A stretch of 64,000 bases of DNA from an uncultured Clostridia bacterium (GTDB taxonomy: Bacteria > Bacillota > Clostridia > Oscillospirales > Butyricicoccaceae). A model generated the notes under the pieces. It was given only the letters and a program-made list of their open reading frames with translations. It was not told the origin of the DNA and did no database searches. Both the position numbers and the translations under genes were made by a program. The stretch spans positions 36,203 through 100,202 of the forward strand of contig CALWAP010000003.1 of assembly GCA_944375715.1 (NCBI GenBank), given 5' to 3'. Shown here piece after piece: positions 22,610-33,896 of this stretch; the first letter of the stretch is position 1, and each line of letters opens with the position of its first letter.

Positions 22610-23950
22610 TTACTTTCCCACGCAGAAACGGGAGAAAATGCCATGGGCGATATCGATATCGACATCATCGCCCAGCACCCTGCCCAGCAGCCTTGCGCCC
22701 TGTTCGGCGTCCAGCAGAAAGGCGTCGGCCGTCATGCCGCCTGCTGCCGACTCGGCGGCTTTTGAAAGGGAGTCGGCTGCCATTTTGATAAGTTCGGCCT
22801 GGCGCCTGCCGGTTATCAGGATATCGGAGCCTGCGCCCGAGTTTTCCTCGAGCCATTGGCAAAGGCGGCCTATCCCCTCCCCTGCCGCGGCCGAGACATA
22901 TATTTTATCTTCAAACAGCCTTTCAAGCTCCGAAACATCGGCCTTTTTCGGAAGGTCGGTCTTGTTGAAAACGGCAACAGCCTTTTTGCCCCTGCACATT
23001 TGGGCGATCTCCATATCCTCATGTGTTACAGGCCGTGAAAGGTCGAAAAGGGCTATTACCAGCATGGCCTCGTCCAGCGCCTTTTTTGAGCGCTGTACCC
23101 CAAGCCTTTCGGCCTCGCTCTGGCCCTGCCTTATGCCCGCCGTGTCCATCAGTGAAAACAGCTTGCCGCCAATGCTTACGGTATGGCCGACCACATCCCT
23201 GGTCGTGCCCTCTTCGTTTGTCACTATGGCCCGCTCGAAGCCGGCCAGGCGGTTGAAAAGGGAGCTTTTGCCGGCGTTGGGCCTGCCTATAAGGGCCACC
23301 TTTACCCCTTCGGAAAGGGCGCTGGAACGCAGGTAGCCCTGATAAAGGCTTTGAAGGTACCCGGCCTTTTCCTTAAAGGAGCTTTCGGCCTTCTGATATT
23401 CAAAGGGGTCGATATCCTCGTCGGTATAATCGCAGACGGCATAAAAATGTGAAACGGTGTCCATTATCTCCTGCCTCATGCGGCCTATCGGCTTGAAATA
23501 GTGCCCCGACAAAAGGGCGGCGGCGTTCTTGGCCCCCTGCTCGGAGCGGGAGTAGATAAGGTCGGCAGTGGCCTCGGCCTGGGCAAGGTTCATCTTGCCG
23601 TTCAAAAAGGCCCTTTTGGTGAACTCGCCGGCCTCGGCCGGCCTGGCCCCCAAGGAATAGAGGGTTTTTAAGCAAAGGGCAATGACGGCCTCCGAGCCGT
23701 GGCAGTATATTTCGGCCATGTCCTCCCCCGTGTAGGTCGAAGGAGCCTTCATAAAGCAGGCCATGCAGATGTCAAAGGTCCTGCCGTCGATAGCCTTCAG
23801 CCTGCCATAGGCCATTTTTTTGTCCTCCAAAGGCGAGTATGGGAAAAATGCCTTTTTCAGGGTCTCAAGGCAGCCGTCGCCCGTCATCCTGACTATGCCT
23901 ATGGCGCAGGGCGGGGTGCCGCCCGAATATGCCGCGATAAGGTCGCTCAT
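22610..23950 (-). CDS. mnmE: tRNA modification GTPase MnmE (TrmE)
   Basis: 446 residues. The N-terminal tetrahydrofolate-binding domain (IAAYSGGTPPCAIGIVRMTG, EFTKRAFLNGKMNLAQAEA) is followed by the G domain with P-loop GRPNAGKSS (residues 222-230), switch GTTRDVVGHT, DTAGIR and NKTDLPKK. The C-terminus FCVGK carries the invariant cysteine (usually C-I/V-G-K). It is the partner of MnmG, active in the cytoplasm. It lies 75 bases after rnhA. Confidence 0.96.
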   Translation of the reverse strand: MSDLIAAYSGGTPPCAIGIVRMTGDGCLETLKKAFFPYSPLEDKKMAYGRLKAIDGRTFDICMACFMKAPSTYTGEDMAEIYCHGSEAVIALCLKTLYSLGARPAEAGEFTKRAFLNGKMNLAQAEATADLIYSRSEQGAKNAAALLSGHYFKPIGRMRQEIMDTVSHFYAVCDYTDEDIDPFEYQKAESSFKEKAGYLQSLYQGYLRSSALSEGVKVALIGRPNAGKSSLFNRLAGFERAIVTNEEGTTRDVVGHTVSIGGKLFSLMDTAGIRQGQSEAERLGVQRSKKALDEAMLVIALFDLSRPVTHEDMEIAQMCRGKKAVAVFNKTDLPKKADVSELERLFEDKIYVSAAAGEGIGRLCQWLEENSGAGSDILITGRRQAELIKMAADSLSKAAESAAGGMTADAFLLDAEQGARLLGRVLGDDVDIDIAHGIFSRFCVGK

Positions 23951-23997
23951 GATCTCACTCCCAAAATGAAGTTTATTTAAAATAGAAAAGTCAAATA

Positions 23998-24020
23998 TTG
24001 CGGGGACATTGTCCCCGCAA
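23998..24020 (-). terminator. Hairpin after rnhA
   Basis: TTGCGGGGAC-ATT-GTCCCCGCAA directly past the rnhA stop. There is only a short T-rich stretch after it on the minus strand, so termination may be partial and mnmE may be co-transcribed. Confidence 0.55.
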
Positions 24021-24025
24021 TAATA

Positions 24026-24463
24026 TCACCTGTATTTATCCCTTTCCGAAACGGCCAGGGCGTCGCAGCGGTTGTTGAAGGGGTTTTCGGCATGGCCCTT
24101 GACCCAATGGAAACGGACGTCATGTCCCTCCATGGCCTTTAAAAGGCGCTGCCAGAGGTCTATGTTCAAAACCTTTTCTCCCCCCGCCTTTTTCCAGCCG
24201 CGCTTGAGCCACGAATCGACCCATCCCTTTAAAAAGGCGTCGCAAAGGTAGCGCGAATCGGTGTAAAGGTCTATTTCGCAGCTTTGCTTCAAAGCCTCTA
24301 AAGCCATTATGGCGCCCGTAAGCTCCATGCGGTTGTTGGTCGTCTGGCCCTCGCCGCCCGAAAGCTCCTTTTCAAGGCCGTTATACCTGAGTATCGCTCC
24401 CCAGCCGCCGGGGCCGGGATTGCCCGAACAGGCCCCGTCGGTGTATATCTCGACCCTTTTCAT
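24026..24463 (-). CDS. rnhA: Ribonuclease HI
   Basis: 145-residue enzyme that degrades the RNA strand of RNA:DNA hybrids. The DEDD acids are visible: [17 protein letters not shown] (Asp9), [10 protein letters not shown] (Glu), LYTDSRYL (Asp) and RCDALA (Asp), with the basic-protrusion region [14 protein letters not shown] present as in E. coli RNase HI. Its start overlaps the gyrA stop by one base. Placement directly after gyrA beside the origin is not standard. Confidence 0.95.
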   Translation of the reverse strand: MKRVEIYTDGACSGNPGPGGWGAILRYNGLEKELSGGEGQTTNNRMELTGAIMALEALKQSCEIDLYTDSRYLCDAFLKGWVDSWLKRGWKKAGGEKVLNIDLWQRLLKAMEGHDVRFHWVKGHAENPFNNRCDALAVSERDKYR

Positions 24464-26994
24464 TATCGCTCGTTCTCCGGCTCTTCGGTTTCCTCAGGCA
24501 CTTCGGTTTCCTCTGCGCCTTCTTCCATGGCTTCGCCTGCGCCGGGGATATCCTCATCTTCCTCAGAGCCGTCGGCCAGGGCTATGTCTATTACGCCGCC
24601 CTTTTCGCTGTCGGTCCTGACCAGGATAACGCCCTGGGAGGCCCTGCCGCAGATCCTTATGTCGGAGGCCTTTATCCTTATCATGACGCCTTCTCCCGTC
24701 ATCAGGATTATATCATGCTTTTCGGGGTCAACGGCCTTTATGGCCATAAGCTCGCCCGTCTTGTCGGTCAGGTTGTGGGCCGTTATGCCGTAGCCGCCGC
24801 GGTGATGGAGGCTGAACTCCGAGCTTTCGGTCAGCTTGCCGTAGCCGTTTTTAGTGACCGTCAGGTAGAAGCAGCCCGGGACCTCCCTGTCGGCGCCGAT
24901 GACCCTGTCGCCTTCGCGGAGCTTTATGCCCCTGACACCGAAGGCTGTGCGTCCCATGGCCCTTACTTCGGTCTCGCAGAACCTGACGGCGCTGCCATAG
25001 GCCGTGGCGATTATCACATTGTCGCTGCCGCCCGTCAGCATGGCCGAAATGAGCCTGTCGTCCTCGTCCAAAGTTATGGCCCTTATGCCGGCCTTGCGGA
25101 CATTGGAGAGCATATCAAGGCCCATGCGCTTGACAACGCCTTTTTCGGTGACCAGCAGTATGAATCCCTGAGAATCCATATCCTTTACTGCCAGCATGGA
25201 GCTTATGCTCTCGCCGCTTTCCAGCTGCAGAAGGTTTATGACATTCATGCCCTTGGAGGTGCGGGAGCTTTCGGGGATCTGATAGCCCTTGAGCCTATAC
25301 ATCCTGCCCATGGAGGTAAAGAAGAGGATATTGTCGTGGGTCGAGGCCGTGAACATGCTGCCCGCCTCGTCCTCATTTCGCATGGTGACGCCGGTTATTC
25401 CCCTGCCCCCGCGGCGCTGGGACTTATAGGTGTCGCTGGGCAGGCGCTTTATGTAGCCCAGGCGGGTAAGGGTATATACGCAGTCCTTTTCGTCAATAAG
25501 GTCCTCTATGTCGATATCGTTTTCATCGTGGGAGATCTCGGTGCGGCGTCCGTCGCCGTACTTTTTCTTTATCTCGGAAAGCTCCTGCTTTATGATGCCG
25601 TAGACCCTTTCGGGCTTTTCAAGGATATCCTTGTAGTCGGCGATTTTGGTATGGAGCTCTGAAAGCTCGTTTTCTATCTTCTCACGCTCGAGGCCCTGAA
25701 GGCGTCTCAGCTGCATTTCCAAAATGGCCTGTGCCTGGATATCGGTTATGCCGAAACGCTCCATCAGCCTTTCCTTGGCGTCGTCATAGCTGGAACGGAT
25801 TATCCTTATGATCTCGTCGATATTGTCACAGGCAATGGCCAGGCCCTCCAAAATATGCGCCCTGTCGGAGGCCTTTTTAAGCAGGTACCTTGTGCGGTTG
25901 GTGACCACATCGAACCTGAAATCGAGGTAATGGAGGAGCATCTCCTTAAGTGTCAGCACCCTGGGCTGGCCGTCTACCAAAGCCAGCATGTTGACCGAAA
26001 AGCTGTCCTGCAGCTGGGTCAGCTTAAAAAGCTGATTGAGAAGCACCTGGGGATTGATGTCGCGGCGCATTTCGATGACGACCCTCATGCCGCTGCGGTC
26101 GCTTTCGTCCCTTATGTCGGTTATGCCGTCTACCCTGCGCTCCTTGTGCAGGTCGGCAATGCTTTCAACGAGCCTTGCCTTGTTGACCTGGTAGGGAAGC
26201 TCGCTTATGACAATGCGGTAACGCCCTTCCTTATACTCCTCTATCTCGGTCCTGGCCCTGACATATATTTTGCCCCTGCCCGTAAGATAGGCGCTTTTTA
26301 TGCCCGAGCGGCCCAATATTATGCCGCCTGTGGGGAAGTCTGGTCCTTTTATGTACTTGCCCAGCTCCTCAAGCCCTGCGTCCCTGTTGTCGATAAGGCA
26401 TATGACCCCGTCTATGACCTCCGAAAGGTTATGGGGCGGGATATTGGTGGCCATGCCGACGGCGATGCCGCTGGAGCCGTTTACCAAAAGCTGCGGGAAG
26501 CCCGAGGGCACGACCTCCGGCTCTTTGAGCTTGTCGTCAAAGTTGGGGGTAAAGCCGACCGTTTCCTTTTCGATGTCGGTCAGCATCTCCTCGGCTATTT
26601 TTGACATCCTGGCCTCGGTGTAACGGTATGCGGCCGGAGGGTCTCCGTCCACCGAACCGAAGTTGCCGTGGCCGTCTATCAGGGGATACCTCAGCGAAAA
26701 GTCCTGGGCCATTCGCACCATGGCGTCGTAAACCGAAGCGTCGCCGTGGGGATGGTAGCGGCCCAGCACATTACCCACCGTCGTGGCCGACTTGCGGTAC
26801 GGCTTGTCCGAGGTAAGGTTGTCCTCGTACATGGCGTAAAGTATCCTGCGGTGCACAGGCTTCAGCCCGTCGCGCACATCTGGCAGCGCCCTGGATACGA
26901 TAACGCTCATGGCATAGTCGATAAAAGAGCTTTTCATCTCCTTTTCGATATCTACATTGATTATCTTCTGATTTTCAAATAGTAATTCACTCAT
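24463..26994 (-). CDS. gyrA: DNA gyrase subunit A
   Basis: 843 residues. Catalytic Tyr123 lies in [10 protein letters not shown]; the quinolone region reads [17 protein letters not shown]. The residue matching E. coli Ser83 is Ala86, while Asp90 (E. coli Asp87) is kept. The C-terminal beta-pinwheel carries the GyrA box QRRGGRG, so this is gyrase and not topoisomerase IV. It ends in a long Glu-rich tail (EEDEDIPG ... [10 protein letters not shown]), a feature known to tune supercoiling in other gyrases. It forms the A2B2 enzyme with GyrB, which is encoded 4 kb away beyond dnaA rather than adjacent as in many Bacillota. Confidence 0.97.
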   Translation of the reverse strand: MSELLFENQKIINVDIEKEMKSSFIDYAMSVIVSRALPDVRDGLKPVHRRILYAMYEDNLTSDKPYRKSATTVGNVLGRYHPHGDASVYDAMVRMAQDFSLRYPLIDGHGNFGSVDGDPPAAYRYTEARMSKIAEEMLTDIEKETVGFTPNFDDKLKEPEVVPSGFPQLLVNGSSGIAVGMATNIPPHNLSEVIDGVICLIDNRDAGLEELGKYIKGPDFPTGGIILGRSGIKSAYLTGRGKIYVRARTEIEEYKEGRYRIVISELPYQVNKARLVESIADLHKERRVDGITDIRDESDRSGMRVVIEMRRDINPQVLLNQLFKLTQLQDSFSVNMLALVDGQPRVLTLKEMLLHYLDFRFDVVTNRTRYLLKKASDRAHILEGLAIACDNIDEIIRIIRSSYDDAKERLMERFGITDIQAQAILEMQLRRLQGLEREKIENELSELHTKIADYKDILEKPERVYGIIKQELSEIKKKYGDGRRTEISHDENDIDIEDLIDEKDCVYTLTRLGYIKRLPSDTYKSQRRGGRGITGVTMRNEDEAGSMFTASTHDNILFFTSMGRMYRLKGYQIPESSRTSKGMNVINLLQLESGESISSMLAVKDMDSQGFILLVTEKGVVKRMGLDMLSNVRKAGIRAITLDEDDRLISAMLTGGSDNVIIATAYGSAVRFCETEVRAMGRTAFGVRGIKLREGDRVIGADREVPGCFYLTVTKNGYGKLTESSEFSLHHRGGYGITAHNLTDKTGELMAIKAVDPEKHDIILMTGEGVMIRIKASDIRICGRASQGVILVRTDSEKGGVIDIALADGSEEDEDIPGAGEAMEEGAEETEVPEETEEPENER

Positions 26995-27017
26995 GTGTTC
27001 ACCTGTATTTTAAGGCG

Positions 27018-27314
27018 CTACCGCCATTTGTTGTCTTCGTCCCTTTCGACCTCCACGTCCTGGGCCTGGGATATGTCAAAGGGAGGGTCCTCAGGTTTGT
27101 ATTTCTTCCGTCTGCCTCCTTCGGTGCCTCCCGGGCTGCCGTACGGGATCATGAAGGCCAGAAGCATGTAAAGCCCGAAAAACATGCTCCTTGTCAGAAC
27201 GGCCAGCAGGAGAAAGCCGGCCCTTACGACCATCGAGTTTATGCCGTAGGTCTCGGCTATGCCGCCGCAGACGCCCATTATTATCCTGTCGGTATAACTC
27301 TTGTGCAGCTTCAT
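27018..27314 (-). CDS. PspC-domain membrane protein
   Basis: 98 residues. The PspC domain is clear: LHKSYTDRIIMGVCGGIAETYGIN, then a hydrophobic hairpin VVRAGFLLLAVLTRSMFFGLYMLLAFMI-type membrane segment (about 28-58), and a charged tail with GRRKKYKPEDPP and many Asp/Glu. PspC proteins take part in envelope-stress sensing in some bacteria; lone copies in Bacillota have no assigned role. It is unusual between recF and gyrA, with 13 and 23 bases to its neighbours, and so is probably in the same transcript. Confidence 0.85.
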   Translation of the reverse strand: MKLHKSYTDRIIMGVCGGIAETYGINSMVVRAGFLLLAVLTRSMFFGLYMLLAFMIPYGSPGGTEGGRRKKYKPEDPPFDISQAQDVEVERDEDNKWR

Positions 27315-27327
27315 AATATCAGCTCCT

Positions 27328-28395
27328 TTAAAGCTCGGTCATCAAAGCACCCCTGAAAGCCCGGGGCTTTACGCAGCAGGTTATGACGGTCTGGCCGCCC
27401 AATGAGGAGGATGCGACAAAATCGGCCCTGTCATCGTCCAGCTCGCTCAAAACATCGTCCAAAAGCAGTACGGGGTATTCCCCCGTATCCAGCCTCATAA
27501 GCTCCCTTTCGCCAAATTTTAATGACAGCGCCGCCGTCCTGGCCTGGCCCTGGGAGGCAAAGCTCTTGGCCGAATACCCGTTTATGTATATCTCAAGGTC
27601 GTCCTTGTGGGGGCCCGACAGCACCGAGCCTGAATCCCTCTCGGCGTCCGAGTGTTCTGCCATATGCTCAAGGTAAAACTCCCTTAAGCGCTCGTTCGGC
27701 ACCAATGGGTCCTCTATGTTGGAAAGGGTCTTGTATTTAAGCTCCAGCCTCTCCAATCCCCCCGATATATTGCGGTGGATTATCTCGCTTTCTGTCGAAA
27801 GCTCCTTTATGTACCTTGCCCTGTAATAGATAAGCTCGGCGCCGTAATAGATAAGCCCCCGGTTTATCTCGGGCATGACGCCCGAATACCCGCCCTCTTT
27901 CAAAAGTATCTGCTTCATATCGCACAGGCGGGAGTATTCCGAAAGTATGGCGGCATATCTGGGCCTTAATTGTCCCAGGGCCGAATCAATAAACCTGCGC
28001 CTTTTTTCAGGCCCGCCTTTTACCAGAAAAAGGTCCTCTGGGCAGAAAATGACGCATTTTAGGTATTCGCTCAGTTCATACTGCCGTTTCAGCGAAACGC
28101 CGTTTGACTTGAAAGAACTCTTTCCCTGCAGCGGCATCGAGACCGAAAGCTCAAATTCCCTGCCCCTGGAGCTTACCCTGCCGCTTATCAGGGCCGTGCG
28201 GCTTTCAAAGTTTACAAGCTCGGCCCTTTTGCGGCTGCGCCAGGAATATGCGCCCGAAAGCATGTATATCCCTTCCAGAAGGTTGGTCTTTCCCCTGGCG
28301 TTGGGGCCGCAGACTATGTTGACCCCGGGCGAAAACTCAAAGCTGCCCGATTTGTAGCTCCTGAAACCCCGCAGGCTCAATGAGCTTATGTTCAT
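27328..28395 (-). CDS. recF: DNA replication and repair protein RecF
   Basis: 355-residue ABC-type ATPase that helps load RecA at gapped DNA. Walker A is GPNARGKT (30-37), the signature region is SQGQARTAALSLKFGE, and Walker B is VLLLDDVLSELDDDR. RGFRSYKSGSFEFSPG at the start is typical. Its start overlaps the yaaA stop by four bases. Order dnaA-dnaN-yaaA-recF is the conserved bacterial core. Confidence 0.96.
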   Translation of the reverse strand: MNISSLSLRGFRSYKSGSFEFSPGVNIVCGPNARGKTNLLEGIYMLSGAYSWRSRKRAELVNFESRTALISGRVSSRGREFELSVSMPLQGKSSFKSNGVSLKRQYELSEYLKCVIFCPEDLFLVKGGPEKRRRFIDSALGQLRPRYAAILSEYSRLCDMKQILLKEGGYSGVMPEINRGLIYYGAELIYYRARYIKELSTESEIIHRNISGGLERLELKYKTLSNIEDPLVPNERLREFYLEHMAEHSDAERDSGSVLSGPHKDDLEIYINGYSAKSFASQGQARTAALSLKFGERELMRLDTGEYPVLLLDDVLSELDDDRADFVASSSLGGQTVITCCVKPRAFRGALMTEL

Positions 28396-28598
28396 TTGAC
28401 CTTTATCACCTGTCCCATATAGCTTACGACGCCGCCGGGGTATACCTTCCTGCCCCTTTCGATGCAGACCTGGTCGTTTACAAGTACAAGCCCCGACTGC
28501 ACGGCCTTTTTGGCCTCGCCGCCGCTTAATGTGATGCCGGCCAGCTTCAAAAGGGCGTCAAGCCTTATGAAGGGGGTGGCTATTTCGATTTCCTTCAT
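28392..28598 (-). CDS. yaaA: S4-domain protein YaaA/RlbA
   Basis: 68-residue RNA-binding S4 domain: FIRLDALLKLAGITLSGGEAK, VQSGLVLVNDQVCIERGRKVYPGG. It is the conserved small gene between dnaN and recF in Bacillota (YaaA or RlbA in B. subtilis, linked to 50S ribosome assembly). Two bases follow the dnaN stop, and it overlaps recF by four. Confidence 0.93.
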   Translation of the reverse strand: MKEIEIATPFIRLDALLKLAGITLSGGEAKKAVQSGLVLVNDQVCIERGRKVYPGGVVSYMGQVIKVK

Positions 28599-28600
28599 TT

Positions 28601-29719
28601 TTAAACCTCCTCGGCTTTCAGCCTGACGGGCAGCACGAGATACAGGAAAGATTCACCCTCCAGCGGCCTTAAGACGCAGGGGGAAAGGGCGCTTTTGAGG
28701 TAGAGCTTTACCTCCCCGTCGGGGCAGGCCTTTAAAGCGTCCAGCAGATACTTGTTGTTGAATCCTATCTCTATTTTCTCGGGACAGAAGGGTATTGGGA
28801 TGCTGTCAAAGCTTTTGCCCAGAGCCGTTATGCAGGAAAGGTTTAAATTGTCTCCGTCAAAAAGGCACCTTACGGGATTCCTCAGGCGCTCGGATATGAT
28901 AAGGGAAACCCTCTCCACGGCCTCCTGAAGCTCATTTTTGTTTATCTGAAGGCATATTGGCATATCGCCGGGCACCGCCGTGCGGTAATTTAAAAACTCG
29001 CCCTCCAAAAGCCTTGTTATGACGGTGACGCTGCCGAAGGAGAACATGCCGTGGCGCTTTTCCGGATAAATGGTGACCTCCTCGTCGGAATCGGGCATTA
29101 TCCTTGAAAGCTCCCTAAGTGTCGTGCCGGGGACGACAAAGCCCGCGGTTTTTGAAGTGTCAAGGCCCTTTATCTCCTCTTTCCTGACGGCCAGGCGGTA
29201 GCCGTCCACCGAAATGAGCGACAGTACGCCATTTTCGGTTTCAAAAAGGGTGCCCATGTGCACCGGTTTGTTCTCGTTTGTCGAAATGGCGAATATCGTG
29301 TCATTTATCATCGAGCGCAGTGTGTTTGAAGGCAGCGTTATGCCGCTTTTGGATGAGACCTCGGGCAGCGAGGGGAATTCGCTTGCGTCTTCGGCCTTGA
29401 TGTTGAATACCGACCGTCCGCAGGAAATGACGGCGTTTAAGTCATGGTCCACCGAGATGTCGACCTCGTCGCCCCGCATTTTGCGGATTATATCGAAAAA
29501 TATCCTGGCGTTTATGATGCAGGAGCCTGTTTCGATGCTCTGGCATTCGAATGATTTTTCGATGCTCATTTGCATATCGTAGCCTGTTATCGTCACGGTT
29601 TTGGCTCCGGCCGTTATAAGTACTCCTTCCAGAGCTTCGATCATGCTCTTGCCCGATACGGCATGCAGGCATATCGAAAGGGCGTCGTTTAAAACCTGTT
29701 TGTCGCAGATTATGTGCAT
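28601..29719 (-). CDS. dnaN: DNA polymerase III beta clamp
   Basis: 372-residue sliding clamp, made of three similar domains. The N-terminus MHIICDKQVLNDALSICLHAVSGKS, the middle region VSSKSGITLPSNTLRSMINDTIFAISTNENKP (within about 120-160) and the C-terminal PVRLKAEEV are characteristic; the final strand is the usual PVR(L/T) end that lines the protein-binding cleft. It lies 222 bases after dnaA across the origin. Confidence 0.97.
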   Translation of the reverse strand: MHIICDKQVLNDALSICLHAVSGKSMIEALEGVLITAGAKTVTITGYDMQMSIEKSFECQSIETGSCIINARIFFDIIRKMRGDEVDISVDHDLNAVISCGRSVFNIKAEDASEFPSLPEVSSKSGITLPSNTLRSMINDTIFAISTNENKPVHMGTLFETENGVLSLISVDGYRLAVRKEEIKGLDTSKTAGFVVPGTTLRELSRIMPDSDEEVTIYPEKRHGMFSFGSVTVITRLLEGEFLNYRTAVPGDMPICLQINKNELQEAVERVSLIISERLRNPVRCLFDGDNLNLSCITALGKSFDSIPIPFCPEKIEIGFNNKYLLDALKACPDGEVKLYLKSALSPCVLRPLEGESFLYLVLPVRLKAEEV

Positions 29720-29941
29720 GAGCTTCCTTCTTTCTTATTATTTAATATATATTTTTAGTAGTAGTAATAGTATCTGTGAAAATGTGTGAAAATGTCCTGA
29801 GGGCTTTTGGGGAGCCGGTTTTGCTTTCCACAGGCTTTTGTGGGATTTTCAAAGTTTTCCACAGGGTCTGTGTATGGCAATTTTGTCAACAGGTTTTCAC
29901 CAGGGTTTTTCCTGTGATTTTCACAGGGGGCTGTGAGCTTT
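29720..29941. other. Replication origin oriC (dnaA-dnaN spacer)
   Basis: Read from dnaA to dnaN on the minus strand: scattered DnaA-box-like sequences, including TTTTCCACA at 29855-29863 (plus), CTTTCCACA at 29824-29832 and ATTTTCACA at 29917-29925. Two tandem ATTTTCACA boxes on the minus strand follow (complements of 29775-29783 and 29785-29793). Directly after them comes a DnaA-trio array, TAG-TAG-TAG-TAA-TAG on plus at 29756-29770, then an AT-only stretch (29729-29755) suited to unwinding. Boxes, trios and AT-rich DNA in this order match the basal unwinding system of B. subtilis. Confidence 0.88.
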
Positions 29942-31279
29942 TTATCTGCTGCGGATGTTCTTTTTAAGGTCTTCGATAGTGGTTTGAAGCACCTGGTCGG
30001 TTTTTAAAAGCTCGGCTATCTTGTCCCTGCCGTAAAGGGCTGTTGTGTGGTCGCGCCCTATGAATCTGCCTATGGCCGGCAGTGAAAGGTCTGTAAGTTC
30101 GGTTATCAGGTAGATCATTATCTGTCTTGCCCTGACTATGTCCTTGGATTTTGAGGTGCCTATTATTTTGTCTTTGGGTACCCCCGTAAAGGCCGAAACC
30201 TCTTCCAAAATAAGCTGGGGGGTGGGGTTTAGGCCCGGGCTTTCCTTGAATATGTCCTTTATGGCCCTTTTAGCCAGCTCCATGTCTATCGGTATGCCCA
30301 GCATCGAATGAAGGGCCGCCATTTTCTTTACGGCCCCCTCCAGCTGACGCACGTTGTTGGTTATGCAGGAGGCTATGTATTCTGTTATCTCGGACGGCAG
30401 ATTGATCTCCAAAAGCCTTGCCTTGGCGTTTATCATTGCCATTCGTGTTTCCAGGTCGGGGGGCTGTATGTCGGTTATAAGGCCCCACTCAAAGCGGGTG
30501 GTCAGCCTTTCCTGCAGTGTTGACATCTCCTTGGGCGGCCGGTCGGAGGTCAGGACTATCTGTTTGCCCGCCTCGTAAAGGCTGTTGAAGGTGTGGAAGA
30601 ATTCCTCCTGGGTGCGTTCCTTGCCGGCGATGAACTGTATGTCGTCCACCAGCAAAAGGTCGGCACCGCGGTATTTGGCCCTGAAATCGGCCACCGCCTT
30701 GTCGCCTATGGCCCCGACCAGCTCGTTTGTGAAGTCGTCACCTTTTATGTAGACCACCTTCTTGTCAAAGCGGTGGGAGGTGGTCATCTCCATTATGGCG
30801 TAAAGCAGGTGTGTCTTTCCCAGCCCCGACTGCCCGTAGATGAAAAGGGGGTTGTAGACCGTGCCCGAGCTTTTGGAGCCCTGGGGCTCGCTGGCGCTTT
30901 TGGCCACAGCCATGGCCGCGGCGTGGGCCAGCTTGTTGGAGTTGCCGACTATGAAGGTCTCGAAGGTGTAGCCGGCATAGGCTATCGGCAGCGAGGCGCC
31001 CATTGGGTTTTCCCTGTATTTCTCTATCTGCCTTATGTCGGAAATGAACCTGGGCTGCATGGGCCTGCCGGCTATTTCGGAGATTATGCCTGCCATGCTG
31101 GAGGAAAAGCGCTGCTCCAGCGTCGTGCGCATCAGGTCGGACTGTACCCCTATGACCAGCCTGTCCCCTTCTATGGCCAGGGCTTCCGCCCCCTCCAGGA
31201 AGGTGGAGACGACAAAGTCGCCCTTTTCCTGGGTAAGTTTTTTTATGGTCCCGTTTAAAAGGGCCGAAGGTGTATACAT
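29942..31279 (-). CDS. dnaA: Chromosomal replication initiator DnaA
   Basis: 445-residue AAA+ initiator. Domain I is about 1-75, followed by a short linker; the ATPase core has Walker A GQSGLGKT (149-156), Walker B LLLVDDIQFI (about 208-217) and a sensor region ERLTTRFEWGLITDIQPPD. The DNA-binding domain IV ends with GRDHTTALYGRDKI, the DnaA-box-recognition signature. AAAGGAGGA precedes the ATG. Only 21 bases separate it from the gyrB stop upstream, so it probably shares the remB-gyrB promoter, which would be unusual. Confidence 0.97.
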   Translation of the reverse strand: MYTPSALLNGTIKKLTQEKGDFVVSTFLEGAEALAIEGDRLVIGVQSDLMRTTLEQRFSSSMAGIISEIAGRPMQPRFISDIRQIEKYRENPMGASLPIAYAGYTFETFIVGNSNKLAHAAAMAVAKSASEPQGSKSSGTVYNPLFIYGQSGLGKTHLLYAIMEMTTSHRFDKKVVYIKGDDFTNELVGAIGDKAVADFRAKYRGADLLLVDDIQFIAGKERTQEEFFHTFNSLYEAGKQIVLTSDRPPKEMSTLQERLTTRFEWGLITDIQPPDLETRMAMINAKARLLEINLPSEITEYIASCITNNVRQLEGAVKKMAALHSMLGIPIDMELAKRAIKDIFKESPGLNPTPQLILEEVSAFTGVPKDKIIGTSKSKDIVRARQIMIYLITELTDLSLPAIGRFIGRDHTTALYGRDKIAELLKTDQVLQTTIEDLKKNIRSR

Positions 31280-31300
31280 CTTTATCCTCCTTTGGGGCTT

Positions 31301-33513
<2,213 letters not shown>

Positions 33514-33623
33514 TGCCTGCGCCTCCTTACCTGTGCGAAAAAAATCGGGACGGAGCCGCCTTGCGCCCCACCCCTTTTTTAAGCTGCTCCGAGGGAGCCG
33601 GATATTGCCGGATTGACTCCTTA

Positions 33624-33652
33624 ATTATAGCATAAAGGCACCTTCCGTTCAA
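33624..33652 (-). promoter_or_regulatory. Sigma-A-type promoter for remB-gyrB-dnaA
   Basis: On the minus strand TTGAAC (complement of 33647-33652), 17-base spacer, TATAAT (complement of 33624-33629). It lies 111 bases ahead of the remB start and is the best promoter match in the window. Confidence 0.82.
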
Positions 33653-33896
33653 TAGCTTTTTGATGTTTGTATATAATTAAGGTAAGGGAAAAGCATATTT
33701 TGATTGCAAAAAGCACATCTTTATTGTAGGATAACAGTGTGTGCGGAAGCGGCGGGCATTGCGGCCAAAGGCGCCCCCTGCCCGCCCTTTTTGAAACGGC
33801 GGCGAAAGTGCAAAGAGGTTTTGAAGCCGCGCCTTTGCGATAAAAGGCCCGAAGGCTTTTTGCAGCGGCCGTGACCATGGTTTTGCGGAGAGGTTT
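33653..33896. other. Spacer at the strand switch between remB and mnmA
   Basis: No gene is supported. Genes diverge from here in both directions. A TATAAT at about 33671 on plus lacks a matching -35. I see no convincing cluster of DnaA boxes, so the origin is placed at 29720-29941 instead. Confidence 0.45.

Noticed and set aside
33653..33896. Alternative replication origin at the strand switch
   Set aside because: No cluster of DnaA boxes or trio array; the dnaA-dnaN spacer has both.
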